Notes: generated by a model from the sequence alone, not told the origin. Shown: positions 26,944 through 36,326, counted from the stretch's first letter. The stretch is 64,000 nt of DNA from Sphingomicrobium sp. (GCA_036563485.1 DATCMI010000001.1:1014938-1078937), one strand, 5' to 3'. A program made the numbers and translations.

Positions 26944-27734
26944 ACCTCAATCTCGCAGATCAGCGGGACATGGTCTGAAGGCCGCTCCCACGCACGGCAC
27001 GGCTCGAGGACATAATGGGCGGCAAGGTGGGATCCCAGTTCCGGCGAGCACCACATGTGGTCGAGCCGCCGGCCGCGGTCGTTCTTGGTCCAGTCGGCCG
27101 AGCGATAGCTCCACCAAGTAAAACAGCGGCCGGGCGCCGGATGGAAGCGGCGGCCGATGTCGATCCAGCGATGGGCGTCTTGAAGACGAGTCAGCGCCTC
27201 GACCTCGACCGGCGTATGGCTGACGACCGTAAGCAGCGCCTTGTGGCTCCACACGTCGCATTCCAGCGGCGCGACGTTGAAATCGCCGACGATGATGGTC
27301 GGCTCATTCAGGCCGTCCGACCAGCGCGTCATCCGCTCGATAAAGTCGAGCTTCTGGCCGAACTTGGGATTGAGCGTGCGGTCGGGCGTGTCGCCGCCCG
27401 CCGGCACATAGACGTTCTCGAGCCGGATCCCGCACGGCAGCCGAACGCCAATGTGCCGCGCTTCGCCATTGTCCTGCCAGTCGTGCTTGCCGGGATCGGC
27501 AAGAGGCACGCGGCTGAGGATCGCGACTCCGTGATGCATCCGCTGGCCGTTCAGCTGCCGATGGACATAGCCGTGCCGGTCGAACATCTCGCCTGGGAAG
27601 ATGCTGTCCAGCACCTTGGTTTCCTGGAGGCACAGGATGTCGGGCTGCTCCTCGACGATCAGGCGTTCGACCAGCCCGGCCCGCGCGCGCACCGAGTTGA
27701 TGTTCCAGGATGCAATTTTCAGCTTATTGCCCAC
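26940..27734 (-). CDS. xth: Exodeoxyribonuclease III
   Basis: A 264-residue AP endonuclease/3' exonuclease of the ExoIII family used in base excision repair. SWNINSVRAR at the start, LQETKV with the metal-binding glutamate, VGDFNVAP and the C-terminal SDHVPLICEI with the catalytic His all fit. It is the last gene of an ftsK-lolA-xth order found in many alphaproteobacteria, but a terminator precedes it. The stop overlaps ribA. Confidence 0.94.
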   Translation of the reverse strand: MGNKLKIASWNINSVRARAGLVERLIVEEQPDILCLQETKVLDSIFPGEMFDRHGYVHRQLNGQRMHHGVAILSRVPLADPGKHDWQDNGEARHIGVRLPCGIRLENVYVPAGGDTPDRTLNPKFGQKLDFIERMTRWSDGLNEPTIIVGDFNVAPLECDVWSHKALLTVVSHTPVEVEALTRLQDAHRWIDIGRRFHPAPGRCFTWWSYRSADWTKNDRGRRLDHMWCSPELGSHLAAHYVLEPCRAWERPSDHVPLICEIEV

Positions 27735-27766
27735 GCGTCCCGCTTAGCCCGCTTGGCCCCACAAGA

Positions 27767-27836
27767 AAAAGGCCCCCGCTCCGCCGCCTTCCCGCTTGCG
27801 GGAAGAACACAAAGAAAAGGCCCCCGCTCCGGGGGC
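27767..27836. repeat. Duplicated terminator segment between lolA and xth
   Basis: A 17-bp sequence (AAAAGGCCCCCGCTCCG) occurs exactly at 27767-27783 and 27815-27831. The second copy is half of a full terminator hairpin; the first lacks its pairing arm. Between them, 27788-27805 is an 8-bp perfect stem with a TT loop. The 271-bp stretch 27735-28005 otherwise shows no gene. Confidence 0.75.
27820..27836 (-). terminator. Rho-independent terminator downstream of lolA
   Basis: On the minus strand a 7-bp GC stem (GCCCCCG, loop of 3, CGGGGGC) is followed by CTTTTCTTTG. It stands about 170 bp beyond the lolA stop and before xth. Confidence 0.85.
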
Positions 27837-28005
27837 ATGGAGCGAGGGCCGACCGAGCGTTGTCACGCAAGGGATCCAGCCGGCCCGGGTAACAGGGGGA
27901 AACCCCAAGCATTGGCGGGATCGAGTTTCCATCTAAACCCGTCAGCCTGACGGGGCGATGAACAAGTCGCAAATCGAAACTGTTGTTCGCGAAGTTTTTC
28001 GCGCC

Positions 28006-28614
28006 CTACTTCTTTTTCTGCGGCTCGCGGTAGGTGAAGGCGCTTTCCGGCACCGCGACATTGTAGCGGACATTCGACAGCTTCACCTTGGTCAACCGGT
28101 TCTGCCCGTCGATGGCGGTCCAGCCGTAGAGCTGGAGGCCGCCGGGCGCCGCGCCGTTGCGCAGGAAAACCAGCGTCAGCGATCCGAAGTTCGACGGGTC
28201 CTTGGCGGCAACCGCCACCACGTTCGGATTGCCGCTCTTCACGATCTTGGCGCGTCCCTTCAAGTCGGGCGAGCCCGACAGCAGCACGCCGAGCGGCGTC
28301 CTGTTGAGCGGCCAGCCGGACTTCTGTCCGACCTGATAGTCGATCAGGTTCAGGCGCTTGCCGTCGGCGACCAGCAGCAGGTCGCCGCTGCCGTACTGGA
28401 ACCGCACCTTGCCCGGGCGCTTCATCTTCATCGTGCCGGCGGCCGAGCGGCCCTTGGCATCAGTCTGGACGAAGTTCGCCGTCATCGTGTCGACGGCGGT
28501 GATGTGCGCTTTCAGCTTGGCCAAATCGGGCGAGTCGGCGGCAGCGCTGGGCGCGGCGACGGCAACGAGCGCGATCGGCGCAAGCGCGCGCGCGAGTTTC
28601 GTCGGAAAAGTCAT
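28006..28614 (-). CDS. lolA: Outer-membrane lipoprotein carrier protein LolA
   Basis: A 202-residue periplasmic chaperone that ferries lipoproteins to the outer membrane. Signal peptide residues 1-26 (TFPTKLARALAP core, cleavage after SAAA). The mature domain has MTANFVQTDAKGRSAAGTMKMKRPG, typical of LolA, then GDLLLVADGKRLNLID and the C-terminal NVRYNV strand. It lies directly downstream of ftsK, the order seen in many alphaproteobacteria. The start ATG at 28614 is preceded by AGGAGC. Confidence 0.9.
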   Translation of the reverse strand: MTFPTKLARALAPIALVAVAAPSAAADSPDLAKLKAHITAVDTMTANFVQTDAKGRSAAGTMKMKRPGKVRFQYGSGDLLLVADGKRLNLIDYQVGQKSGWPLNRTPLGVLLSGSPDLKGRAKIVKSGNPNVVAVAAKDPSNFGSLTLVFLRNGAAPGGLQLYGWTAIDGQNRLTKVKLSNVRYNVAVPESAFTYREPQKKK

Positions 28615-28700
28615 GTCAAAGCTCCTGGATTGTTGCGCCAGGGTCTGGCGTTCCGCCATTGAATGCGCACTGAACCTTGCGGTTCCGTTCCGTTCAGGTC

Positions 28701-31022
28701 TCAGATCGGGTGCCCATCGGTGTCGATCAGGACTTCGCGGCGGCCGACATGGTCCGGCTGCCCGACCAGCCCGTCCTTTTCCATCCGTTCGATCAGCCGC
28801 GCGGCGCTGTTGTAGCCGACGCGAAGCTGCCGCTGCAGGTAGGAGGTCGAGGCCTTCTGGCTTTCGGCAACGATCTGGATAGCCTTGCGATAGAGCTGGG
28901 TCTCGGCATCCTCTTCGCCCGTCGGCTGCCCGTCGAACAGATAGCCGCCGTCCTCCGGCTCCTCGGTGACGGCCTGGACGTAGTCCGGGGTGCCCTGCTT
29001 GCGCCAATGCTCGGCCACCGCGCGGACTTCCTCGTCGCTGACGAACGGACCATGGACGCGGATGATCTGCTTGCCGCCCGGCATGTAGAGCATGTCGCCC
29101 TTGCCGAGCAGCTGCTCGGCGCCCTGTTCGCCAAGGATGGTGCGGCTGTCGATCTTGCTGGTGACCTGGAAGCTGACGCGGGTCGGCAGGTTCGCCTTGA
29201 TGACGCCGGTGATGACGTCGACCGAGGGACGCTGCGTCGCCATGATCAGGTGGATGCCGGCGGCGCGCGCCTTTTGGGCGAGGCGCTGGATCAGGAATTC
29301 GACTTCCTTGCCCGCGGTCATCATCAGGTCGGCGAGCTCGTCGACGACGACGACGATCTGGGGCAGCACCTCGTAGTCGAACTCTTCGTCCTCATAGACC
29401 GGCTGGCCGGTGTCGCCGTCATAGCCGGTCTGGATGCGACGCTTGAGTTTCGAGCCCTTGGCGCGTGCCTCGCGCACCTTGGCGTTGAAGCTCGGCAGCG
29501 CGCGAACGCCAAGGTTGGCCATCTTGCGATAGCGCTCCTCCATCTGCTCGACCGCCCATTTCAGCGCGCGCACCGCCTTGCCGGGCTCGGTCACGACAGG
29601 GGCGAGGAGGTGGGGGATGTCGTCGTAGATGCTGAGCTCCAGCATCTTCGGGTCGATCATGATCATTTTGCACTCGTCCGGACCGTACCGGTAGAGCAGC
29701 GACAGGATCATGCAGTTGAGGCCGACTGACTTGCCGGAGCCGGTGGTCCCCGCGACCAGCAGGTGCGGCATCGGCGCGAGGTCGGCGATTACGGGGTCGC
29801 CGGCGATATTCTTGCCCAGGATCAGCGGCAGCGACATGTTCTGGTCTTCGAAGGCCTGGCTGCCGACGAGTTCGGACAGCGAGACCATCTCCCGCTTCGG
29901 ATTGGGAAGCTCGATGCCGATGACGCTACGGCCCGGAATGGTCGCAACGCGCGCCGACAGGGCCGACATGTTGCGGGCAATGTCATCGGCGAGGGCGATG
30001 ACGCGGCTGGCCTTGATCCCGCTGGCGGGCTCCAGTTCGTACATGGTGACAACGGGGCCGGGCCGCACCTCGATGATCTCGCCCCGGACGTTGAAGTCTT
30101 CGAGCACGGTTTCGAGAAGCCGCGCGTTGCGCTCGAGCCCGGCGCGATCGATCTGCTGGCGGCCTTCCTTGGGCGGCGGCGACAAGAGGTCGAGGGTCGG
30201 CAGCTGGAAATTGTCGCCCAGCGCAAGGCTCGGCTGGGACGCGGGCTTGCGGTCCTTCGGCCGGGCGGCTGCGAGGACCGGCTTCGCCGCCTCGGCGACG
30301 GCGACCGTCGGACGTGTGCGCGGCGGCGCGGCGGACACGGCTTTGTCTTCCTTGATCTGAGTCGCGCGCGGCGCAGCGCGCGGTTCGCGCGGGTTCCGTT
30401 TGAACAGGCTGCCGAACCAGCCCCGTTCATCACTGCTCAGCCCGAGTGCGAGGTAGCCCAGCGTCAGCCCGGCGATCGCGAGTAGAAGCAGCGTGGCAAG
30501 GCGCGTCGGCCCGGCGATCTGCGGGTTCGGGATCAAGCCGATCAGCGAATTGACGCCATGCGCCGCCGCGAGGCCGAACGCCCCGCCCCAGCCGCCGGGG
30601 AGACCGGACACGGCCGACCCGCTGGTCAGCCCAAGCGCAGTGCCGACGAGGATCGCGCCGCCAGCCGCGACGAGGAGACCGCGACCCACCCGCCCGGCGG
30701 GCTGGAGCCGAAGCATGCGGATCCCTGCGATTGCGACGACCGGCAGGAACAGCGCCGAGCCGATGCCGAACAGCAGCAGCAACGCGTCACTGAAATAGGC
30801 GCCCCCCGTGCCAAGCCAGTTCGACGCCTGCCCGCCCGCGGCCGTGGTCAGCGACGCATCGGTCGGGCTGTGGGTCGCGAGCGCAACGGCGGCCGCGACG
30901 CTGAGCAGCAGCAGCAATGCGCCGATGCTGCGTACGGCAAAGCGCCGCACTGCGCCGCTTAGCGCGTCGCGCCAGTCAGGTGCCAGGTCGCGCTTCGACG
31001 TGCGCGCGGCAACACTCGCCAT
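28701..31022 (-). CDS. ftsK: DNA translocase FtsK
   Basis: A 773-residue septum-anchored DNA pump that clears the chromosome and activates dimer resolution. Four to five hydrophobic segments fill the first 185 residues; a charged linker follows; the motor has Walker A GTTGSGKSVG (about 420) and the PQIVVVVDELADLMM Walker B region. The C-terminal gamma domain (SYLQRQLRVGYNSAARLIERME) reads KOPS-type polarity sequences. The linker is short compared with E. coli (1329 residues total), as common in alphaproteobacteria. Divergent from the Ubi monooxygenase. Confidence 0.96.
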   Translation of the reverse strand: MASVAARTSKRDLAPDWRDALSGAVRRFAVRSIGALLLLLSVAAAVALATHSPTDASLTTAAGGQASNWLGTGGAYFSDALLLLFGIGSALFLPVVAIAGIRMLRLQPAGRVGRGLLVAAGGAILVGTALGLTSGSAVSGLPGGWGGAFGLAAAHGVNSLIGLIPNPQIAGPTRLATLLLLAIAGLTLGYLALGLSSDERGWFGSLFKRNPREPRAAPRATQIKEDKAVSAAPPRTRPTVAVAEAAKPVLAAARPKDRKPASQPSLALGDNFQLPTLDLLSPPPKEGRQQIDRAGLERNARLLETVLEDFNVRGEIIEVRPGPVVTMYELEPASGIKASRVIALADDIARNMSALSARVATIPGRSVIGIELPNPKREMVSLSELVGSQAFEDQNMSLPLILGKNIAGDPVIADLAPMPHLLVAGTTGSGKSVGLNCMILSLLYRYGPDECKMIMIDPKMLELSIYDDIPHLLAPVVTEPGKAVRALKWAVEQMEERYRKMANLGVRALPSFNAKVREARAKGSKLKRRIQTGYDGDTGQPVYEDEEFDYEVLPQIVVVVDELADLMMTAGKEVEFLIQRLAQKARAAGIHLIMATQRPSVDVITGVIKANLPTRVSFQVTSKIDSRTILGEQGAEQLLGKGDMLYMPGGKQIIRVHGPFVSDEEVRAVAEHWRKQGTPDYVQAVTEEPEDGGYLFDGQPTGEEDAETQLYRKAIQIVAESQKASTSYLQRQLRVGYNSAARLIERMEKDGLVGQPDHVGRREVLIDTDGHPI

Positions 31023-31123
31023 TGTCCCACCCCATGCAAATCAGAAGCTAAGAATCCCCCAGCCGGACTCCGCGGTCAAGCGAACTTCTTGGCGTCACTG
31101 CGTCGCGCGCGTAGGGCGGCGGC

Positions 31124-32338
31124 ATGGATCGCGCAGACGTCATCATCTTCGGCGGCGGCCTGGTCGGGCTCGCGCTCGCTTCGGCCCTAGATTCGAGTGG
31201 CCTTTCTGCCATCGTCGTCGATCCCGCCGATCCGGCGCCCCGCGCGGCCGCATCGTTCGACGGCCGGACGAGCGCGGTGTCCTCGAGTTCGATGCGGATG
31301 CTGGAGACGATCGGCGTCGCTGACCACCTGCAGCAGCCCGGTTGTCCGATCTGGCGGATCGCGGTCGCGGATGGCCTGGAGCCCGGCGGCCTTCACTTCG
31401 ACCCCGACGATCAGGAGCCGCTCGGCTTCATGCACGAGAACCGCAGCCTTCTCGCCGCACTTCAGGCGCGGGCCGAAGCTGGGAAGAACGTGGCGATTTT
31501 CTGGAAGTCTCGGGTCGCATCCGCCGACCGAACGGCGGCTGGCGTGAAAGTCGTCCTAGACGACGGACGCGTCCTTCAGGCGCCGCTGCTGATCGGCGCT
31601 GACGGCCGCAACTCGGCGACGCGCGATGCCGGGGGCATCAACATGGCGCGGTGGAAGTACAACCATCAGGCGATCGTCTCGGTGCTCCGCCACGAACGGC
31701 CCCACGAGCATGTCGCCTACGAAATCTTCTATCCGACGGGGCCGTTCGCGCTGCTGCCGATGAACGACGACGAGGCGGGCCACCGATCGGCGATCGTCTG
31801 GTCGGTGCCGCAGGCCGACGCCGCCGGCTGGCTTTCGCTCAGCGACGAGGATTTCGCCGCCGAAGCGCAGGCAGCAATGGGCGGCTTCCTCGGCAATGTC
31901 GCGATGCTGGCGCCGCGCTCATCTTATCCGCTCGGCTTCCACCACGCGGCGCAGATCACGGCCGAGCGCTTGGCGCTGGTCGGCGACGCCGCGCACGCCA
32001 TTCACCCGATTGCTGGCCAGGGTCTCAACCTCGGCTTCCGCGATGCCGCGGCGCTCGCCCAGGTGCTGGTCGAAGGCGCCAGGCTCGGACTCGACCTCGG
32101 CGACCGGCAGTTGCTCGACCGTTACCAGCGCTGGCGTTCACTCGACGCGCTGTCCGTCGCTTTCGCGACCGATACGCTGACGCGGATCTTCGGCGTGCCG
32201 GGCCGCACCGCGTCGGGCATTCGCCGCTTCGGCATGGGGCTGGTCGGGCGCATCTCGCCGCTTCGCAACAAGCTGATGAGCGAAGCGCGCGGCACCAGCG
32301 GCGACCTCCCGCTGCTGCTCAGAGGCCTGCCGATCTAG
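31124..32338 (+). CDS. UbiH/UbiF/COQ6-type FAD monooxygenase
   Basis: A 404-residue flavoprotein of the ubiquinone hydroxylase family. The FAD dinucleotide fold GGGLVGLALA is at about residues 8-17; the second FAD motif GDAAHAIHPIAGQGLNLGFRDA is near 290, with the DG motif LIGADGRNS in between. It should hydroxylate a polyprenylated ring at the membrane surface. Which ring position cannot be told from sequence alone. It diverges from ftsK across 101 bp. Confidence 0.9.
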   Translation: MDRADVIIFGGGLVGLALASALDSSGLSAIVVDPADPAPRAAASFDGRTSAVSSSSMRMLETIGVADHLQQPGCPIWRIAVADGLEPGGLHFDPDDQEPLGFMHENRSLLAALQARAEAGKNVAIFWKSRVASADRTAAGVKVVLDDGRVLQAPLLIGADGRNSATRDAGGINMARWKYNHQAIVSVLRHERPHEHVAYEIFYPTGPFALLPMNDDEAGHRSAIVWSVPQADAAGWLSLSDEDFAAEAQAAMGGFLGNVAMLAPRSSYPLGFHHAAQITAERLALVGDAAHAIHPIAGQGLNLGFRDAAALAQVLVEGARLGLDLGDRQLLDRYQRWRSLDALSVAFATDTLTRIFGVPGRTASGIRRFGMGLVGRISPLRNKLMSEARGTSGDLPLLLRGLPI

Positions 32339-32341
32339 ACC

Positions 32342-32977
32342 TTACTGAAGGGTGGGTTCGACCTCGACGCCGCCGGTGATGGCGGCTCGGTGGAATTGCA
32401 TCAGCTGGACCAGCAGGTCGGCGCGACCGTCGAGCGTCGCCTGTTCCAGCAGCGCCTGCTTCGCCCCCACGTCGAACGGTGCGACCTGGGCGATCGCGTT
32501 GACCAGCATCTCGTCATCGAGCCGGCTGACCGCCGCCCAATCGACGACGAGCCCCATCGCATCCCCGAGCCGCCGCGCTTCCTGCTCGACTTCCGCGCGC
32601 TGGCCGAGTGACAGCGGGTCCGGCTCATCGTCGTCGAAGGCTTCGATGTCGGCGTCGGCGCAGCGGTAAGGAGCCTCGGGTTTAGGCTCCCGCTCGATCC
32701 GGAACCGGTTGGTGCCGAGAAGGACGATGTTGAAGCGTCCGTCCTCAAGCTCCTCCATGCCGACAATCTCGCCGACGCAGCCGACGTTATAAAGCGGCGC
32801 CTTGTTGTCGTCGTCGATCCGGTGCGGCTGGATCATCGCAATGCGGCCGGCGCCATCGACGGCGTCCCGCACCATCTCCCGGTAGCGCGGCTCGAAAATG
32901 TGCAGCGGCAGCTGGGATCGAGGAAACAGGAGCGCTCCCGGTAGAGGGAACAGGGGAACGCGGATCATCCGGCTCAT
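32342..32977 (-). CDS. LON N-terminal domain protein
   Basis: A 211-residue protein consisting of a single LON peptidase N-terminal (substrate-binding) domain: RVPLFPLPGALLFPRSQLPLHIFEPRY is the family hallmark. There is no ATPase or protease domain, so it is not Lon itself; it may bind peptides or assist degradation. The start ATG at 32977 overlaps the thioredoxin/TPR gene as ATGA, so the two proteins are probably made together. Confidence 0.9.
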   Translation of the reverse strand: MSRMIRVPLFPLPGALLFPRSQLPLHIFEPRYREMVRDAVDGAGRIAMIQPHRIDDDNKAPLYNVGCVGEIVGMEELEDGRFNIVLLGTNRFRIEREPKPEAPYRCADADIEAFDDDEPDPLSLGQRAEVEQEARRLGDAMGLVVDWAAVSRLDDEMLVNAIAQVAPFDVGAKQALLEQATLDGRADLLVQLMQFHRAAITGGVEVEPTLQ

Positions 32978-33879
32978 GTGAACAGGAGCGCGGACAAGCG
33001 GCGGCGCTGGGCGCTGGACCAGGGGTCTTCCAGACCCTGCGCTTCCAGGAGCTGAAGAAATTTCTGCCGCGCCGCGCCATCGTTCCACTCGCGGTCGCGG
33101 CGGACGATCTCGAGTAAGGCGTCGGCCGCACCGTCCCGGTCCCCCGCGCCCATTTTCGCGGAGGCGAGTTCGAACCGCGCCTCGTGGTCGTCGGGGTCCG
33201 CGGCCAGGCGAGCTTCCAGCGGTCCGGTCTCCGCCTTCGGAGCGGTTGCGACTTCCAGCGCGGCTCGGGCGCGGGCGATCTCCGGCTTCTTCGCAAGCTC
33301 GTCCGAGACGGAGTCGAGGAGCGCGCGCGCCTCGTCGGTCTGGCCGGCTGCGATCTGGGCGCGCGCAAGCCCGCCGATCACCTCCGGCTTTTCGGGCGCC
33401 ATTTCGCGGATCTGCTCGAAAATGTTCACGGCGCGGGAGGCGTCGCCCTCGTCGAGCACCTGCTCGGCCATGGCGATCAGCGGCTCTATCTCCGCTTCCA
33501 CCGCGGCGCCTTCGCCCTCGATGTGAAGCTGGGCGAGCAGCTGGTCGAGCACCTTCTTGATCTGACCTTCGGAGCGGTAGTTGGTAAGGTCGGCGACCGG
33601 CTGCCCGCGATAGATCGCGTATACGGTCGGGATGGACTGGATCCGGAACTGCGCCGCGAGCATCTTATCCTTGTCGACGTCGATCTTGGCGAGCCTGACG
33701 CCCTTGTCGGCATAATCGGCTGCAACCTTGTCGAGGACCGGCGAGAGCTGCTTGCACGGGCCGCACCATTCCGCCCAGAAATCGAGGATGACCAGCGAGG
33801 TCATCGACGGCTGCATCACTTCGGCCTCGAATCGCTGGATTGATTCGCGCTCGGCTTCGCTCAGGCCCAGGGTTGCCAC
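32974..33879 (-). CDS. Thioredoxin/TPR co-chaperone (CnoX/YbbN-like)
   Basis: A 301-residue protein with an N-terminal thioredoxin domain (WAEWCGPCKQLSP, about residues 34-46) followed by helical tetratricopeptide-like repeats (from about 130), including EKPEVIGGLARAQIAAGQTDEAR and DPDDHEARFELA. The CGPC site is intact, unlike in E. coli YbbN, where it is SxxC, so redox activity is likely. CnoX proteins hold client proteins and hand them to GroEL or DnaK. It is coupled to the LON-domain gene. Confidence 0.9.
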   Translation of the reverse strand: MATLGLSEAERESIQRFEAEVMQPSMTSLVILDFWAEWCGPCKQLSPVLDKVAADYADKGVRLAKIDVDKDKMLAAQFRIQSIPTVYAIYRGQPVADLTNYRSEGQIKKVLDQLLAQLHIEGEGAAVEAEIEPLIAMAEQVLDEGDASRAVNIFEQIREMAPEKPEVIGGLARAQIAAGQTDEARALLDSVSDELAKKPEIARARAALEVATAPKAETGPLEARLAADPDDHEARFELASAKMGAGDRDGAADALLEIVRRDREWNDGAARQKFLQLLEAQGLEDPWSSAQRRRLSALLFT

Positions 33880-34053
33880 GTCTCGCTGTTGCTCCTTGTC
33901 ACTCGACGAGGGCTCATATGGTCCGCTGTGCCGGTGGTCACAAGCCGTGCGCGAGAGAGCCTTGCAGGAGCCGACATGAGCGTGCTAGGCGCGCGCCTCA
34001 CCTCAGCCGCAGGGCGCCACGCGAAGCGTGCCGCCGAGCGGCTCAGCTGTCGA

Positions 34054-34128
34054 GCGGGCGTAGCTCAGGGGTAGAGCACAACCTTGCCAAGGTTGGGGTC
34101 GAGGGTTCGAATCCCTTCGCCCGCTCCA
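34054..34128 (+). tRNA. tRNA-Gly (GCC)
   Basis: A complete 75-base cloverleaf with an encoded CCA end. The acceptor stem GCGGGCG pairs with CGCCCGC, the anticodon stem CAACC pairs with GGTTG around the loop TTGCCAA (anticodon GCC), and the T loop is GGTTCGAATCC. It is the only tRNA gene seen in the window. Confidence 0.97.
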
Positions 34129-34278
34129 GCAATTCACTGAACCGAATGAACCGGATAACGAACCCCTCAGGGGGCGGGTGAGCATAGGCGTCGGCCGGTT
34201 CGCTGCACAGCAGGGGGCGAGGGCAGCGCGCCAAGCGGCTGAGCGAATGCGCACCGACGCCGCTGAGTAAATAAAAAA

Positions 34279-34304
34279 GGGCGCCGCGGACCAGCCGGGC
34301 GCCC
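34279..34304. terminator. Bidirectional terminator between tRNA-Gly and rplT
   Basis: GGGCGCC (34279-34285) pairs with GGCGCCC (34298-34304). It is flanked by an A-run on the left (T-run on the minus strand, ending rpmI-rplT) and TTTTCTATTCTTT on the right, so it can stop transcription from either side. Confidence 0.85.
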
Positions 34305-34329
34305 TTTTCTATTCTTTAGCGGACGAGTC

Positions 34330-34719
34330 TTAAGCGGCCTTCGCCTCGCTGTTCGGCGCATGCTTCTCGAGCGCGCCCTTCGCCTGAGCGATGATGGCGC
34401 TGAACGCTTCCGCTTCGTGCATCGCGATGTCCGCGAGCACCTTGCGGTCGAGCGTGATGCCGGCGAGGTTCAGCGCGTGGATGAACTGACCGTAGGTCAG
34501 GCCTTCGGCGCGAACCGCGGCGTTGATGCGCTGGATCCACAAAGCGCGGAAGCTCCGCTTCTTCACCTTGCGGTCGCGATAGGCGTACTGCCCGGCCTTC
34601 TCGACGGCCTGGCGGGCGATTCGGATCGTGTTCTTGCGACGGCCGTAATAGCCCTTCGCCAGTTCCAGGATTCGCTTGTGCTTTGCGCGGGTGGTTACAC
34701 CCCGTTTAACGCGTGCCAT
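34330..34719 (-). CDS. rplT: 50S ribosomal protein L20
   Basis: A 129-residue rRNA-binding protein, a few residues longer than the usual 118-120 because of an [12 protein letters not shown] tail. [18 protein letters not shown] and the [11 protein letters not shown] segment are standard. It is cotranscribed with rpmI 14 bp upstream. infC, the usual first gene of this operon, is not next to it here. A terminator follows. Confidence 0.96.
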   Translation of the reverse strand: MARVKRGVTTRAKHKRILELAKGYYGRRKNTIRIARQAVEKAGQYAYRDRKVKKRSFRALWIQRINAAVRAEGLTYGQFIHALNLAGITLDRKVLADIAMHEAEAFSAIIAQAKGALEKHAPNSEAKAA

Positions 34720-34733
34720 GTCTCGCTAGCTCC

Positions 34734-34937
34734 TTATTTCAGGCCGTAGGGGGCCCAGGCCTTCACGCGCGCCGTATCGGCGTCGGCGAGGACTTCGGTG
34801 CCGCGGTTCTGGCGGATATATTTGGCGTTGTGGCTGATCAGGCGGTGGCGCTTGCCGGCGACACCATGCTTGATCTTGCCCGTCGCCGTGAGCTTGAAGC
34901 GCTTCTTGACGCCGCTCTTGGTCTTGAGCTTCGGCAT
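34734..34937 (-). CDS. rpmI: 50S ribosomal protein L35
   Basis: A 67-residue basic ribosomal protein: MPKLKTKSGVKKRFK at the start and the HRLISHNAKYIRQNRG body identify L35. A strong AAGGAGA lies before the ATG. The 131 bp upstream, to the SDR gene, hold its promoter region; I see no infC. Confidence 0.95.
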   Translation of the reverse strand: MPKLKTKSGVKKRFKLTATGKIKHGVAGKRHRLISHNAKYIRQNRGTEVLADADTARVKAWAPYGLK

Positions 34938-35068
34938 TTTCGTCTCCTTTGTGCGTCTCTGGGACGCGACGTTATCCAACCGCCACGGCATGCCTTCAGG
35001 CCGGGCCATTGGTTTTCCAACGATCTGGAAAGCGCGCGCCTATAGAGGGCAAGGCGCGCTAAGGCAAC

Positions 35069-35719
35069 CTACCAGCCGTGGCGCGAGCCGTCGCGTTTCA
35101 GGAACGCGCCACTGTCGTCGGGCCCCAGCCGGTCGAAGAGGCGCCGCATGTCGCCGACGCTTTGCTCGACCGGCAAGGGCGCGCCGCTGCCGCCCATCCG
35201 CGTCTTGACCCAACCCGGATCGACGACGGCGGCGATGACGCCGCGCTCCCGCGCTTCGAGCGCCAGGTTGCTCCACGCCATGTTCAGCGCCGCTTTCGAC
35301 GTGCGGTACGGCACCCATCCGCCGTCATTTTCCGTGATGCTTCCCATGCCGCTCGACAAAGCCAGCATCTTGCCGCCGTCGTTCATGCGCGGGAGCAGCG
35401 CGCGGCCGAGCTGGTAGGGCGCGATCATGTTGACCATCATCATCGCTTGCCACTCGCGGGCGTTTTCCGCCCCTTGGGTGTTCATCGGCTGGTTCGTGCC
35501 GGCATTGGCGATGAACAGGTCGAGCGGTTCGCTGACGCGGAACGCGGCGACGCCGTCGGCCTCCGAGAGGTCGAGCGCTTCGACACGGACGCCGAGCGCG
35601 TCCAGCTCGGGGCTGGACTGGCGGGCGGTCGCGATCACCTCCCACCCGTCGGCTGCATATTGGCGGGCGAACTCGAGGCCGATTCCGCGGTTCGTGCCGG
35701 TGATCAGGACTGTTGGCAT
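35069..35719 (-). CDS. SDR family oxidoreductase
   Basis: A 216-residue short-chain dehydrogenase/reductase. The NAD(P) motif TGTNRGIGLEFA is at about residues 7-18 and the catalytic Y-x-x-x-K is in VPYRTSKAAL; ANAGTN is the NNAG equivalent. The pattern and length resemble C-factor-like SDRs. Substrate unknown. It precedes rpmI on the same strand, but a 131-bp gap makes an operon unlikely. Confidence 0.9.
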   Translation of the reverse strand: MPTVLITGTNRGIGLEFARQYAADGWEVIATARQSSPELDALGVRVEALDLSEADGVAAFRVSEPLDLFIANAGTNQPMNTQGAENAREWQAMMMVNMIAPYQLGRALLPRMNDGGKMLALSSGMGSITENDGGWVPYRTSKAALNMAWSNLALEARERGVIAAVVDPGWVKTRMGGSGAPLPVEQSVGDMRRLFDRLGPDDSGAFLKRDGSRHGW

Positions 35720-35750
35720 ATGTCGCTAACCCGCCGGGGAGCGACTTGTT

Positions 35751-36326
35751 TCAGGCGCCGACGACTTCGAGGTCTCCGGCCGCGCTCGGCGCCAGCATGT
35801 CGAGCGAGCGCGCGGAGCCCTCGAGCCATTGGCGCCACGTCTCCGGCCTCAGCAGCGCAATCTGCCGGCCGTGGTAAGGCTCGATGTCCGGCCCGGGCGG
35901 CACCGTCAGCAAAGTGAAGGCTTCGCCGACCTCGGGATCCGCCCGCAATAGGCCGGCTATTGCGAACTGTCCGCCGCCCGGCGGACGGAACAGCCAGCAG
36001 TCCTTGCGCTTCTGCTTCGGGTCCTTGGGCGCGGTGTGCTCGTAGAAGCCGTCGGCGATCACCAGGCAGCGGTCCTTGCCGAACTCGCGGCCGTCGGACC
36101 GCATGTTGAAGACCGGCTTGCCGTTGGGCGCAGGCCACGACCAGCGGCGCTCGACCAGCTCCGCAGTGCCGCCGATCCAGCGGACGACCGGCGCTCGGTC
36201 GGTGATCCGGATGTCGCGCGGCTGCATGTTCGGGATGCCTTCGGGGAAGGCCAGCGGCACCTGGATGTCGGCAAACAGCCGCCGGATCTCGTCCGGGCCT
36301 TTTTCCAGCCGGTAGAGATTGCACAT
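35751..36326 (-). CDS. SOS response-associated peptidase (SRAP, YedK/HMCES-like)
   Basis: A 191-residue SRAP protein. Family members form a stable thiazolidine crosslink between the N-terminal cysteine (Cys2 after removal of Met, here MCNLYR) and abasic sites in single-stranded DNA. The FNMRSDG, GFYEH (active-site glutamate and neighbours) and PYHGRQIALL (histidine) segments match. Sequence around PNMQPRDIRIT differs from the usual NIAPTQ, so it is a divergent member. No LexA box was recognised. Confidence 0.88.
   Translation of the reverse strand: MCNLYRLEKGPDEIRRLFADIQVPLAFPEGIPNMQPRDIRITDRAPVVRWIGGTAELVERRWSWPAPNGKPVFNMRSDGREFGKDRCLVIADGFYEHTAPKDPKQKRKDCWLFRPPGGGQFAIAGLLRADPEVGEAFTLLTVPPGPDIEPYHGRQIALLRPETWRQWLEGSARSLDMLAPSAAGDLEVVGA

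Noticed and set aside
28681-28700. GTTC repeats resembling an alphaproteobacterial LexA box before lolA
   Set aside because: The spacing is six, not seven, and lies between ftsK and lolA, not at an SOS gene start.
34129-34278. Possible small RNA after tRNA-Gly
   Set aside because: A short CCCCTCAGGGG hairpin is present but there is no promoter or strong T-run after it.
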